Assembly (NCBI GenBank): GCA_900316415.1
Contig: ONCV01000001.1
Span: forward strand, 226,592-290,591
Source: an uncultured Eubacteriales bacterium
GTDB taxonomy: Bacteria; Bacillota; Clostridia; Christensenellales; Aristaeellaceae
DNA: 64,000 bases
Reading direction: 5' to 3'
This document shows, piece after piece, positions 51,398 to 61,128 of the stretch. The notes under the pieces were generated by a model that ran no database searches, was not told the DNA's origin, and saw only the letters and a program-made list of their open reading frames with translations. A program made the position numbers and the translations under genes. Position 1 is the first letter of the stretch. Each line of letters opens with the position of its first letter.

Positions 51398-53944
51398 ATG
51401 GAACAGTATCAAGTAACCGGCATGAGCTGCGCCGCCTGCTCCGCGCGGGTCGAGAAGGCCGTCAGCAGCGTTCCCGGCGTCACCCGGTGCTCCGTCAGCC
51501 TGCTGACCAATTCCATGGGCGTGGAGGGAACCGCCTCCCCCCAGGAGATCATCCGGGCGGTGGAATCCGCGGGATACGGCGCCCGGGCGAAGGGGGCGAA
51601 TGCCGTCTCCGCCCCGGCGGCGGAGGATTCGCTCCGGGATACGGAGACGCCCCGGCTGCTTCGCCGCCTGTTCGTTTCCCTTGGCTTCCTGCTGGTGCTG
51701 ATGTATTTCTCCATGGGTGTGCATATGGCCGGCTGGCCCGCTCCCGCCTTTCTGAGGCAGAATCATGTCGCCATGGGGCTGCTGCAGCTGCTGCTCAGCG
51801 CCATCGTCATGATCATCAATCAGAAGTTTTTTATCTCCGGGTTCCGGGGCCTGATGCACCGGGCGCCGAATATGGATACGCTGGTGGCCCTGGGCTCCGG
51901 CGTGTCCTTTGCATGGAGCGTCGCGGTGCTGTTTCGGATGACCGGGGCCCAGATGCGGGGAGACGCGGCCGCGGTCATGAGCGGCATGAACCAGCTGTAT
52001 TTTGAGTCCGCCGCCATGATTCTGGTGCTGATCACCGTCGGGAAGACGCTGGAGGCCCGCAGCAAGGGGAAGACCACGGACGCGCTGAAGGGCCTGATGA
52101 AGCTGGCGCCCCAGACCGCCGTGCTCCTGCGGGACGGCCGGGAGGTGACCGTGCCCATCGATCAGGTGCGCATCGGGGATCTGTTTGTGGTGCGCCCGGG
52201 GGAGAACCTGCCGGTGGACGGCGTGGTGATTTCCGGCAGCGGCTCCGTGGACGAATCCGCCCTGACCGGAGAAAGCATTCCGGTGGACAAGGCGGAGGGA
52301 GACCCGGTTTCCGCTGCGACGGTGAACCGCTCCGGTTTCCTTACCTGCCGGGCGACCCGGGTCGGCCAGGACACCACCCTGAGCCAGATTATCCGGATGG
52401 TGTCCGACGCCGCGGCCACCAAGGCGCCGATTGCGAAAATCGCGGACCGGGTCAGCGGCATTTTCGTGCCCGTGGTGCTGGGCATCGCGGCGCTGACGAC
52501 AGCGATCTGGCTTCTGACGGGTCAGACGGCTGCCTTTTCCCTGGCCCGGGGGATTTCCGTGCTGGTCATCTCCTGCCCCTGCGCCCTGGGACTGGCCACG
52601 CCGGTGGCCATCATGGTCGGAAACGGCCTCGGCGCGAAGCACGGCATCCTGTTCAAGACCGCCGCCTCCCTGGAGGCCACGGGCAGGGCGCAGATCATCG
52701 CCCTGGACAAGACCGGCACCCTCACGGAGGGAACCCCGAGGGTGACGGATCTGCTTCCCGCCGACGGCGTTTCCGAGGCGGAGCTGCTCTCCGCGGCCTA
52801 TGCCCTGGAGCGGAAGTCGGAACACCCCCTGGCCCGGGCGGTGGTGGAGTGCGCGGAAGCGCGGTCGTATCCCGCCGCGGAGGTCAGCGATTTCTCCGTT
52901 CTGCCCGGAAACGGGCTGCGGGGCACGCTGGACGGAGAACCGCTGCTGGGAGGCAGCCTGAAATACATTTCCCGCCAGGCCGCGCTGCCGGACTCCGTCC
53001 GGACGGAGGCGGACCGGCTGGCCGGGGAAGGCAAGACGCCGCTGTTCTTCCTTCGGAACGGCCGGCTGCTGGGCATTATCGCGGTGGCGGATACCCTGCG
53101 GCGGGACAGCCGGGATGCCGTCTCCGCCCTGAAAAAGATGGGGCTGAAGGTGGTCATGCTGACGGGCGACAACGTACGGACCGCCCAGGCGATCGGCCGG
53201 CAGGCCGGCGTGGATGAGGTGATCGCCGGGGTGCTGCCGGACGGCAAGGAAGGCGTGATCCGGAGGCTGCAGGAAGTGGGGAAGGTGATCATGGTCGGGG
53301 ACGGCATCAACGACGCCCCCGCCCTGACCCGGGCGGATATCGGGATCGCCATCGGGGCCGGAACGGACGTCGCCATCGACGCGGCGGACGTGGTGGTCAT
53401 GCAGAGCCGCCTGTCCGATGTGGCCGCCGCGATCCGGCTCAGCCGGGCCACCCTGCGGAACATCCATGAAAACCTGTTCTGGGCGTTTTTCTACAACGTG
53501 ATCGGCATTCCGCTGGCCGCCGGGGTCTATTATCCCCTTTTCGGCTGGCAGCTGAGCCCCATGTTCGGCGCCGCGGCCATGAGCCTGTCCAGCTTCTGCG
53601 TGGTCTCCAACGCGCTGCGACTGAACCTGTTCCGCCTGACGGACGGAACCCGCGACCGGCCCGGAACCCCCGTTCCGGAGAAGGATTTCCGCCGGGTGAT
53701 CGCGAATATACAGGAAGAAACCGGGAAGGAGGAAGAAACCATGACGAAGACCATCGGAATTCAGGGAATGATGTGCGCGCATTGCGAGACACGGATGAAG
53801 AAGGCGCTGGAGGAAGTGGACGGCGTTGTCAGCGCGGTCACGAGCCACGAGCAGAACAACGCCGTGCTGGAGCTGAGCCATGAGGTGCCGGAGGACGCGC
53901 TCCGCAAGGCCGTCACCGATGCGGGATACGAATACGTGGGATAA
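51398..53944 (+). CDS. copA: copper-exporting P1B-type ATPase with terminal HMA domains at both ends
   Basis: 848 residues. An N-terminal heavy-metal domain (GMSCAAC, Cys11 and Cys14) is followed by eight membrane helices with CPC at 393-395 (SCPCALG), the phosphorylated Asp437 (DKTGTLT) and [10 protein letters not shown]. It pumps Cu(I) out of the cell. A second heavy-metal domain (GMMCAHC) occupies residues 782-848. That segment has its own start signal (see the internal entry), so the gene probably yields both the pump and a free CopZ-like chaperone. The start ATG 51398 has only a weak AAAGGA site about 15 nt upstream. Confidence 0.92.
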   Translation: MEQYQVTGMSCAACSARVEKAVSSVPGVTRCSVSLLTNSMGVEGTASPQEIIRAVESAGYGARAKGANAVSAPAAEDSLRDTETPRLLRRLFVSLGFLLVLMYFSMGVHMAGWPAPAFLRQNHVAMGLLQLLLSAIVMIINQKFFISGFRGLMHRAPNMDTLVALGSGVSFAWSVAVLFRMTGAQMRGDAAAVMSGMNQLYFESAAMILVLITVGKTLEARSKGKTTDALKGLMKLAPQTAVLLRDGREVTVPIDQVRIGDLFVVRPGENLPVDGVVISGSGSVDESALTGESIPVDKAEGDPVSAATVNRSGFLTCRATRVGQDTTLSQIIRMVSDAAATKAPIAKIADRVSGIFVPVVLGIAALTTAIWLLTGQTAAFSLARGISVLVISCPCALGLATPVAIMVGNGLGAKHGILFKTAASLEATGRAQIIALDKTGTLTEGTPRVTDLLPADGVSEAELLSAAYALERKSEHPLARAVVECAEARSYPAAEVSDFSVLPGNGLRGTLDGEPLLGGSLKYISRQAALPDSVRTEADRLAGEGKTPLFFLRNGRLLGIIAVADTLRRDSRDAVSALKKMGLKVVMLTGDNVRTAQAIGRQAGVDEVIAGVLPDGKEGVIRRLQEVGKVIMVGDGINDAPALTRADIGIAIGAGTDVAIDAADVVVMQSRLSDVAAAIRLSRATLRNIHENLFWAFFYNVIGIPLAAGVYYPLFGWQLSPMFGAAAMSLSSFCVVSNALRLNLFRLTDGTRDRPGTPVPEKDFRRVIANIQEETGKEEETMTKTIGIQGMMCAHCETRMKKALEEVDGVVSAVTSHEQNNAVLELSHEVPEDALRKAVTDAGYEYVG
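53726..53944 (+). CDS. copZ: internal in-frame start giving a CopZ-like copper chaperone
   Basis: Within copA, AAGGAGG (53726-53732) lies 8 bp before an in-frame ATG at 53741 (codon 782 of copA). From this point, 67 residues form a complete HMA domain ([19 protein letters not shown] with the CxxC copper site). The linker just before it is short and charged. The site is stronger than that of copA itself. I infer internal initiation producing a separate CopZ in addition to the fused form. This is seen in sequence only; no expression evidence. Confidence 0.6.
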   Translation, partial: KEEETMTKTIGIQGMMCAHCETRMKKALEEVDGVVSAVTSHEQNNAVLELSHEVPEDALRKAVTDAGYEYVG

Positions 53945-53963
53945 GGTTCCGCCTTTCCCTTCA

Positions 53964-53988
53964 CCGCCCGGAGCCGGGCGGTTTTTTT
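53964..53988 (+). terminator. terminator after copA
   Basis: CCGCCCG/CGGGCGG stem with a GAGC loop, followed by seven T (53982-53988). Confidence 0.9.
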
Positions 53989-54042
53989 CATGCCCCTTTC
54001 GCCGCGGGAAAGCAAAAGAACATGGGAAGAACAGGAACGCAC

Positions 54043-55466
<1,424 letters not shown>

Positions 55467-55487
55467 TCCTCCTTCTTCACGGAAGGC

Positions 55488-55533
55488 AGGGGCGGCCTTT
55501 CCCGGGAGTTCCCGGGGAGGCCGCCCTTTTTTT
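55488..55533 (+). terminator. terminator after gdhA
   Basis: GGGCGGCC pairs with GGCCGCCC over a region that itself contains CCCGGGA/TCCCGGG, followed by TTTTTTT. Confidence 0.85.
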
Positions 55534-55559
55534 CGTCTTCGGCTGTGTGACCGGGCGTG

Positions 55560-55589
55560 TTGACAGGGCCGGAAAGGCTCCTGTATAAT
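55560..55589 (+). promoter_or_regulatory. promoter of the TPR-DUF4037 pair
   Basis: Perfect TTGACA (55560-55565), 18-bp spacer, perfect TATAAT (55584-55589). Confidence 0.9.
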
Positions 55590-55619
55590 TTTTGGAGGAT
55601 CCCGGGAAGGAGGGACGGT

Positions 55620-56441
55620 ATGCTGGACAAGGAAGATTATGTGGAGCCGGACTGCGCACTGTGCGGGATGCCGGGAGAGGAGACGCCGCGCCGGCCGGTG
55701 CCGGTGGACCGGATCCTGGACCGGATCCGGGCGGATGAGGACCGGAACGACTGGCCCGCGGTGGAGCGGCATCTGACCTATTGGCTGGAGGAAGCCCGGG
55801 CGAACCGGGACCGACGGGGCGAGCTGATGCTGCGCAATGAGCTGATGGGCTACTACCGGAAGCAGGGAAAGCGGGAAGAGGCCTACGCGCATTCGAATGC
55901 CGCCCTCGCCCTGGTGGAGCAGCTGGGAATGGAGGACACGGTGACCGCGGGAACCACCTGGGTCAATTCAGGAACCGTGCGGGTGGCCTTCGGGGATTCC
56001 GAGGAAGGGATTGCGCTGTTCGGGAAGGCCCGGGAGAATTATGAGAAGAATCTGCCGGATTCGGACGGACGGCTGGGCGGCCTGTACAACAACATGGGCC
56101 TGGCCATGACCGCCTGCGGGAGATATCCGGAGGCGGAGGAGCTGTTTCACCTCGCGCTGGCGGTGATGGAAAAGCAGGAGAACGGCGAGCTGGAGCAGGC
56201 GATCACCTGGCTGAACCTGGCGGACGCGGCGGAGGCCCGGCTGGGCCCGGAGGAAGCGGAGGGGGAGATCGGCAGCTGCCTGGAGCGGGCGGAGAATCTG
56301 CTGAATACCGAAAGCCTGCCCCGGGACGGATACTATGCCTTCGTCTGTGAGAAGAGCGCGCCGGTGTTCGGCCGGTATGGCTGGTTTCTGACGGAAGCGG
56401 AAATGAACAGGAGAGCGAAGGAGATTCATGAAAGGACTTGA
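55620..56441 (+). CDS. tetratricopeptide-repeat protein
   Basis: 273 residues. The N-terminus has a small Cys pair (EPDCALCGMPGEE). Several TPR-like helical pairs follow (MLRNELMGYYRKQGKREEAYAHSNAAL, YNNMGLAMTACGRYPEAEELFHLALAV, AITWLNLADAAEARLG). No signal peptide. Its last 14 bp overlap the DUF4037 gene, so the two are translated together and probably act together. ATG 55620 follows AAGGAGG. Confidence 0.85.
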   Translation: MLDKEDYVEPDCALCGMPGEETPRRPVPVDRILDRIRADEDRNDWPAVERHLTYWLEEARANRDRRGELMLRNELMGYYRKQGKREEAYAHSNAALALVEQLGMEDTVTAGTTWVNSGTVRVAFGDSEEGIALFGKARENYEKNLPDSDGRLGGLYNNMGLAMTACGRYPEAEELFHLALAVMEKQENGELEQAITWLNLADAAEARLGPEEAEGEIGSCLERAENLLNTESLPRDGYYAFVCEKSAPVFGRYGWFLTEAEMNRRAKEIHERT

Positions 56442-57369
56442 ACTGGCCCGGGCGTACTGGGAACAATGCGGCCTGCCGATGATCCGGGAACAGTTTCCGG
56501 AATACGAGGGCGTTCTTGCCGCAGCGCTTTGCGGGAGCGGCTCCGAATGCTTCGGCTTTGACGATGAGGTTTCCCGGGATCATGACTTTGAGCCCGGGTT
56601 CTGCCTGTTTCTGCCCGGGGAGGAGGTCGTGGACCGGAAAACCGCCTTTCAGATGGAGCGGGCCTACGCAAAGCTCCCGCAGGAATTCGAAGGGTTTTCG
56701 CGGCAGAAGATGGGCCCGGTGGGCGGAAACCGGCACGGGGTTTTCCGGCTGGAGGAGTATTTCGAGGAAAAGCTGGGCGGACCCCCGGAGAAGCTGGGAA
56801 CGGAGCAGTGGCTCCGCCTGCCGGAGCACGCGCTGGCGGAGGCTGTGAACGGGGAGGTCTTCCATGACGGACCGGGCCTGCTGACGGATCTGCGGGAAAC
56901 CCTGCGGCGCATGCCGGAGGATGTGCGGCGCAAGCGCCTGGCGGGACACCTGCTGGGAATGGCCCAGAGCGGTCAGTACAACTATTCCCGCTGCCTTCGC
57001 CACGGGGAGAGCGGCGCGGCGCAGCTGGCAGCGGGGGAATTCGTCCGGTCGGCCCTGGCCGTCTGGTTCCTGCTTCACCGGACCTATCAGCCCTATTACA
57101 AGTGGAGCTTCCGCGCCCTGCGGGCGCTGCCGAAGGGAGAGGAACTGGCCGCGAGCCTGGAATGGCTGCTGACGACGGAGAACGGCGAAGCGCTGGCAAA
57201 GGACAAGTTTTTCTGCATGGAGGGGATCGCCTCGGAGGTGATTGAGCTGCTGCAGGAGCAGGGGCTGACGGAGGCGGTCTGCGGGGATCTCGAAAAGCAC
57301 GCCTATTCCGTCAACGACGGCATCCGGGACGGCGAAATCCGGAATCTCCATATCCTGTACTGTGTATAG
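56428..57369 (+). CDS. DUF4037 protein (nucleotidyltransferase-like)
   Basis: 313 residues. The N-terminal segment GSGSECFGFDDEVSRDHDFEPG has the G-S/x(8-10)/D-x-D layout of a nucleotidyltransferase active site. The C-terminal 200 residues are helical, as in the DUF4037 family. Substrate unknown. It overlaps the TPR gene by 14 bp and precedes the metK riboswitch. An alternative reading as a degenerate, non-catalytic homologue cannot be excluded. Confidence 0.8.
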   Translation: MKGLELARAYWEQCGLPMIREQFPEYEGVLAAALCGSGSECFGFDDEVSRDHDFEPGFCLFLPGEEVVDRKTAFQMERAYAKLPQEFEGFSRQKMGPVGGNRHGVFRLEEYFEEKLGGPPEKLGTEQWLRLPEHALAEAVNGEVFHDGPGLLTDLRETLRRMPEDVRRKRLAGHLLGMAQSGQYNYSRCLRHGESGAAQLAAGEFVRSALAVWFLLHRTYQPYYKWSFRALRALPKGEELAASLEWLLTTENGEALAKDKFFCMEGIASEVIELLQEQGLTEAVCGDLEKHAYSVNDGIRDGEIRNLHILYCV

Positions 57370-57400
57370 GACGGAAAGGACGGAAAGCCCTTCCCGGGGC

Positions 57401-57429
57401 TTGACAGGAAGCCGGGCATCGTGTAGAAT
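57401..57429 (+). promoter_or_regulatory. promoter of the metK transcript
   Basis: Perfect TTGACA (57401-57406), 17-bp spacer, TAGAAT (57424-57429), 18 bp before the riboswitch. Confidence 0.85.
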
Positions 57430-57446
57430 ACTCCCGAACTGAATAC

Positions 57447-57610
57447 CTTATCACGAGTGACGGAGGGATGGGCCCGATGAAGTCACGGCAACCGGCGGTT
57501 TCCGCAAGGTGCCAAATCCCACAGCGCGAGCATTACGCGAGCAGCTGACAGATAAGGAGTTTCCCCGATGGGAATTCCCGCCTGGCTGTGCTTCGCAGCC
57601 AGGCGTTTTT
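57447..57610 (+). ncRNA. SAM-I (S-box) riboswitch with terminator
   Basis: The aptamer (57447-57556) is closed by CTTATC/GATAAG (P1). It contains the conserved segments CACGAGTGACGGAGGGATGGGCCC, GATGAAGTCACGGCAACC and CAAGGTGCCAAATCC of the S-box family. The expression platform ends in the hairpin CGCCTGGCTG/CAGCCAGGCG (57579-57605) and TTTTT. When S-adenosylmethionine is high the terminator should form and metK is turned off. Feedback by the product of the enzyme it controls is the expected logic. Confidence 0.95.
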
Positions 57611-57706
57611 CGCTGGAAGGATTCAGGTGGGGCCGGAGGGATGCCCCTCGCCCGCGGGAGGACGCGAAGAAGGGGCAAATAAGAAATGGACCGGGAGGCA
57701 AGAACC

Positions 57707-58876
57707 ATGAGAAAACTGTTTACTTCTGAATCTGTGACAGAGGGACATCCGGACAAGCTGTGCGACCAGATCAGCGATGCGGTGCTGGACGCGATTATCG
57801 CCCAGGATCCGGAAGCGCGGGTAGCCTGCGAAACCTTCGCGACCACTGGCTTGGTGACTGTGATGGGCGAGATTACGACCAGCGCGTATGTGGAGATTCC
57901 GGATATCGCCCGTCAGGTGATTCTGGACGTTGGCTATGATTCCTCCGACAAGTGCTTCGACGGGGCCTCCTGCGGGGTGATGACGGCCATCCATGCCCAG
58001 AGCCCGGATATTGCCCAGGGCGTGGATCAGGCCCTGGAGGGCCGTGCGGAATCCGAGGGAGAGACCGGCGCGGGCGATCAGGGAATGATGTTCGGCTACG
58101 CCTGCGATGAAACGCCGGAGCTGATGCCCATGCCCATTGCGCTGAGCCACCGGCTGGCCCGGAAGCTGACCGCAGTGCGCAAGGACGGAACCCTGCCCTG
58201 GCTGCGGCCGGACGGAAAGACGCAGGTGACGGTGGTCTACGAGGATGACCGCCCCGTCGCGGTGGATACCGTGGTCATCTCCACCCAGCATGCGCCGGAG
58301 GTTTCCCAGGAGGAGATCCGGGCTGCCCTGCTGAAGTATGTGGTCGAGCCGGTGATTCCCGCGGAGCTGCTGAACGCAGAGACGAAATACTACATCAACC
58401 CCACCGGCCGCTTTGTGATCGGAGGCCCCGCCGGGGATACCGGGCTGACGGGCCGGAAGATCATCGTGGATACCTACGGCGGCTATGCGCCTCACGGCGG
58501 CGGCGCCTTCTCCGGAAAGGATCCCACGAAGGTGGACCGGAGCGCGGCCTACGCTGCCCGGCACGCGGCGCTGAATGTGGTGGCCGCCGGCCTGGCGAGC
58601 CGCTGTCAGATTCAGCTGGCCTATGCCATCGGAGTGGCCAGCCCGGTCAGCGTCCTGGTCGAAACCTTCGGGACCGGCAAGGTGTCCGACGAGAAGCTGT
58701 GCGAGGCGGTGAAGCAGGTCTTCGACTTCCGCCCCTCGGCCATCATCCGCCGGCTGGACCTGCGGCGTCCCATCTACCGGCAGACCGCGGCGTATGGACA
58801 CTTCGGCCGGCCCGACCTGGATCTGCCCTGGGAGAAGGCGGATCAGGTGGACGCGCTGAAGAAGGCGCTGGCGTAA
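57707..58876 (+). CDS. metK: S-adenosylmethionine synthetase
   Basis: 389 residues. The start [24 protein letters not shown] is the MetK N-terminus, followed by [16 protein letters not shown] and the glycine-rich [22 protein letters not shown] loop. It makes AdoMet from methionine and ATP in the cytosol. ATG 57707 follows GGGAGG; an upstream in-frame ATG at 57686 lacks a site. Controlled by the S-box riboswitch just upstream. Confidence 0.97.
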   Translation: MRKLFTSESVTEGHPDKLCDQISDAVLDAIIAQDPEARVACETFATTGLVTVMGEITTSAYVEIPDIARQVILDVGYDSSDKCFDGASCGVMTAIHAQSPDIAQGVDQALEGRAESEGETGAGDQGMMFGYACDETPELMPMPIALSHRLARKLTAVRKDGTLPWLRPDGKTQVTVVYEDDRPVAVDTVVISTQHAPEVSQEEIRAALLKYVVEPVIPAELLNAETKYYINPTGRFVIGGPAGDTGLTGRKIIVDTYGGYAPHGGGAFSGKDPTKVDRSAAYAARHAALNVVAAGLASRCQIQLAYAIGVASPVSVLVETFGTGKVSDEKLCEAVKQVFDFRPSAIIRRLDLRRPIYRQTAAYGHFGRPDLDLPWEKADQVDALKKALA

Positions 58877-58891
58877 GATCTCTGCAAAAAT

Positions 58892-58918
58892 GGCCCGGGA
58901 AACTTTCCCGGGCCGTTT
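58892..58918 (+). terminator. terminator after metK
   Basis: GGCCCGGGAA/TTCCCGGGCC stem with an ACT loop followed by GTTTTC. Confidence 0.8.
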
Positions 58919-58975
58919 TCGTCCATCGATTCCGGACGCAGGACCGAACGGATCCGACGCCATGACAGAGAAGAA

Positions 58976-59000
58976 CCCTTCCCTGAATGGGGAAGGGCTT
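58976..59000. terminator. terminator for the zinc-ribbon gene (possibly bidirectional)
   Basis: CCCTTCCC/GGGAAGGG stem (8 bp, 6-nt loop). On the minus strand it is followed by TTCTTCT, just after the stop of the zinc-ribbon gene. Confidence 0.7.
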
Positions 59001-59005
59001 TCTTC

Positions 59006-59290
59006 TTACATCCCGCGACGGGCGGCGAAGCATTCGCTGCAGTACACAGGACGGTCTTCCTTCGGCTCGAAGGGAACCTGCGTGGGCTTGCCGCATTCTG
59101 CACAGATCGCATCGTACATCACGCGAGGAGCGCCGGCAGCAGGTCGATTGGCCTTGCGGGCCTGACGGCAGGCCTTGCAGCGGGTGGGCTCATTCTGAAA
59201 GCCCTTTTCGGCGTAGAATTCCTGCTCTCCGGCGGTGAACACGAACTCCTGGCCACAGTCTTTGCATACCAGCGTTTTGTCTTCGTACAT
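59006..59290 (-). CDS. small double zinc-ribbon protein
   Basis: 94 residues. Two CxxC ... CxxC ribbons are seen: LVCKDCGQEF with RCKACRQARK, and AICAECGKPT with VYCSECFAARRG. No other domain. Such small proteins are common in Firmicutes and are thought to bind RNA or ribosomal complexes, but the role is unproven. The start is ATG 59290; the site upstream (GGGGGT) is modest. It sits 28 nt after a structured leader and shares its transcript. The gene is convergent with metK. Confidence 0.8.
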   Translation of the reverse strand: MYEDKTLVCKDCGQEFVFTAGEQEFYAEKGFQNEPTRCKACRQARKANRPAAGAPRVMYDAICAECGKPTQVPFEPKEDRPVYCSECFAARRGM

Positions 59291-59317
59291 GGTTAGGTAA
59301 CCCCCACAATAATGATA

Positions 59318-59531
59318 GGTGAATCTCCGGCTGACCTGGTCTTTGCCCCCACACTCGCCATCTGGGAGGTAGCTCTGCGCTGACGCGCCCTCACGCACTC
59401 CTCTCGGGAATGAACCCGGATGGACTTACATCTAGACCGCACCATGCTCCCCGCCGCCTGGGGCGGATTACGTGGACCGCTTTGCCTGCGACTGGCATCG
59501 GCTTTCAACCACAGACCCGAAGATTACAACC
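59318..59531 (-). ncRNA. structured RNA leader of unassigned class (about 210 nt)
   Basis: The 5' end of the transcript (GGTTGTAATC, 59531-59522) can pair with GATTCACC (59325-59318), closing a domain of about 210 nt. Inside are strong local stems (CCGCC-CCA-GGCGG, GCC/GGC, GCGG/CCGC). Two long-range pairings can also be drawn: GGTTGA (59510-59505) with TCAGCC (59334-59329), and GGTCT with AGACC. These two are not nested, suggesting a pseudoknot. The domain is G+C-rich between AT-rich flanks and contains no ORF with a start site. I do not recognise its class; raiA-type RNA or another large structured family is a hypothesis only. Confidence 0.6.
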
Positions 59532-59537
59532 GCGATC

Positions 59538-59566
59538 ATTATATCCTGCGAGAATCGAAAACGCAA
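59538..59566 (-). promoter_or_regulatory. promoter of the structured RNA/zinc-ribbon transcript
   Basis: Minus strand TTGCGT (59566-59561), 17-bp spacer, perfect TATAAT (59543-59538), followed 7 nt later by the predicted 5' helix. Confidence 0.8.
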
Positions 59567-59647
59567 GTTACTTTTTTCCTTATTTTCAAGAATACAAAGG
59601 AAAAACGAGAGATTTCTACATTTTTTGCGCAGAGGGCGGAGCCGGCT

Positions 59648-60352
59648 TTATTTCTTCTGGCCGTAATAGGCGTTCGGCCCATGCTTCCGCATAAAGTGCT
59701 TTTCCCTGACATAATCCGGGAGGCTTTCCCGGGGCTGGGACGCGGGAAGGGCTTCCGTATGCCAGGCCATCATGGCGACCTCCTCGAGAACCACCGCGTT
59801 ATGGACGGCGTTCAGCGCGTCCTTTCCCCAGGCGAAGGCGCCGTGATGCCGCGCCAGGGCGCAGGGAACATGGACCGGGTTCAGATGATTCTCCTCAAAA
59901 TGGGCGGCGATCACCTTTCCGGTTTCCAGCTCATAGGCCCGGTGCACCTCTTCCTCCGTCAGATCCCGGCAGCAGGGGACGGGACCGTAAATATAATCCG
60001 CGTGCGTGGTGCCGTAGGCGGGAATGTCCCTTCCGGCCTGGGCCCAGATGGTGGCCCAGCGGGAATGGGTATGCACCACGCCGCCGATATCCGGAAAACG
60101 CCGGTACAGCTCGGCATGCGTCGGGGTATCCGTGGAGGGATTCAGCTCTCCCTCCACCCGGTTGCCCTCCAGATCCATCACCACCATGTCCGACGGCTTC
60201 AGCTCCTCATAGGGCACGCCGCTGGGCTTGATCACGAAGAGCCCCTTTTCCCGGTCAATGCCGGAAACATTTCCCCAGGTGAAGGTGATCAGGTGATAGG
60301 CGGGAAGCAGCATGTTCGCTTCGTAGACTTTCTGTTTCAGTTCCTCAAGCAT
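59648..60352 (-). CDS. araD: L-ribulose-5-phosphate 4-epimerase
   Basis: 234 residues, class II aldolase/AraD fold. [25 protein letters not shown] and [30 protein letters not shown] carry the zinc-binding His pair (HTH); a third His lies in [12 protein letters not shown] and the catalytic Asp/Tyr region in TTHADYIYG. It converts L-ribulose-5-phosphate to D-xylulose-5-phosphate; UlaF and SgbE paralogues are equally similar. It starts at ATG 60352 behind AGGAGGAG, 18 bp after pcp on the same strand. Confidence 0.9.
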   Translation of the reverse strand: MLEELKQKVYEANMLLPAYHLITFTWGNVSGIDREKGLFVIKPSGVPYEELKPSDMVVMDLEGNRVEGELNPSTDTPTHAELYRRFPDIGGVVHTHSRWATIWAQAGRDIPAYGTTHADYIYGPVPCCRDLTEEEVHRAYELETGKVIAAHFEENHLNPVHVPCALARHHGAFAWGKDALNAVHNAVVLEEVAMMAWHTEALPASQPRESLPDYVREKHFMRKHGPNAYYGQKK

Positions 60353-60370
60353 GGGTTCTCCTCCTCGCAG

Positions 60371-60907
60371 TCATGATAGGGCCAGTTCCATGAAACGGAG
60401 CACCGTCCGCGCCTGGCTTTCCTTCCTGCCGCAGGGCACATGAATGAAATCGACGGGCACGCGGCTCCGGGTTCCAACCAGATAAAAGGTATCGTTGCAG
60501 ACAAAGGCGCCCGCGTCGTCCGATACGGAGATTTCATAGCCTTCGGCGGCCATCTGTTCCACGATCCGGCGCACCGGCACGGGAGTATGGTATTCGTCCG
60601 GGCCGTCCGGGAGAATTTTTTCCTCCCGCGGCTGATTGCCCCCGTTATCCGGAATCCGGGCGGAACGGAGATTCCGGGCGGTGGTTTCCGGGGTGACGGA
60701 ATCCCGGCCCGCCTCGCCGAGCAGAAAGATGAAGTCATATCCTTCCGGGTTCACCTGCCCGGCGGCCTTCCCGAACACGACCGGCAGCAGCTGCCGGTCC
60801 ACCCCGAAGGCACCGATCCGATCGGGAAGCGCCCAAAGCACTTCCGCGGAAGCATTCACTTCCCGGCCTTCAAACGGTTCAAAAGCGGTTACCAGAATCT
60901 TCTTCAT
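60371..60907 (-). CDS. pcp: pyroglutamyl-peptidase I (C15) family protein
   Basis: 178 residues, shorter than the usual 215. The catalytic triad is present: Glu74 (VTPETTARN), Cys137 (AGAFVCNDTFY) and His156 (DFIHVPCG). VTAFEPFEGREVNASAEVL is the standard start. It removes N-terminal pyroglutamate from peptides. The shorter middle region (residues 80-110) lacks a segment found in most Pcp enzymes, so specificity may differ. ATG 60907 follows GGAGG. araD follows 18 bp later; the pairing is not a known pathway. Confidence 0.85.
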   Translation of the reverse strand: MKKILVTAFEPFEGREVNASAEVLWALPDRIGAFGVDRQLLPVVFGKAAGQVNPEGYDFIFLLGEAGRDSVTPETTARNLRSARIPDNGGNQPREEKILPDGPDEYHTPVPVRRIVEQMAAEGYEISVSDDAGAFVCNDTFYLVGTRSRVPVDFIHVPCGRKESQARTVLRFMELALS

Positions 60908-61054
60908 GCTGTCCTCCGCCTCCGGATGGTTCTTCCGGCAGGGCCGGTTCGTATTTTACCATAAAGTTTCCGGAGCTTCAACCGGACCGGAATCCTCCGG
61001 CGCCCGGGAACGTGCGCCGGGCAGCAAAAACCCTGAAAAAAACACCCGGAATTC

Positions 61055-61083
61055 TTGACGGGAAAGAAGGATGCGTGTAAAAT
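61055..61083 (+). promoter_or_regulatory. promoter of the HerA-like gene
   Basis: TTGACG (61055-61060), 17-bp spacer, TAAAAT (61078-61083). Confidence 0.75.
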
Positions 61084-61128
61084 TATTATGATCTGAAGAA
61101 ATCGAAGAAGGTCTTGGGAGGGCTCGCC

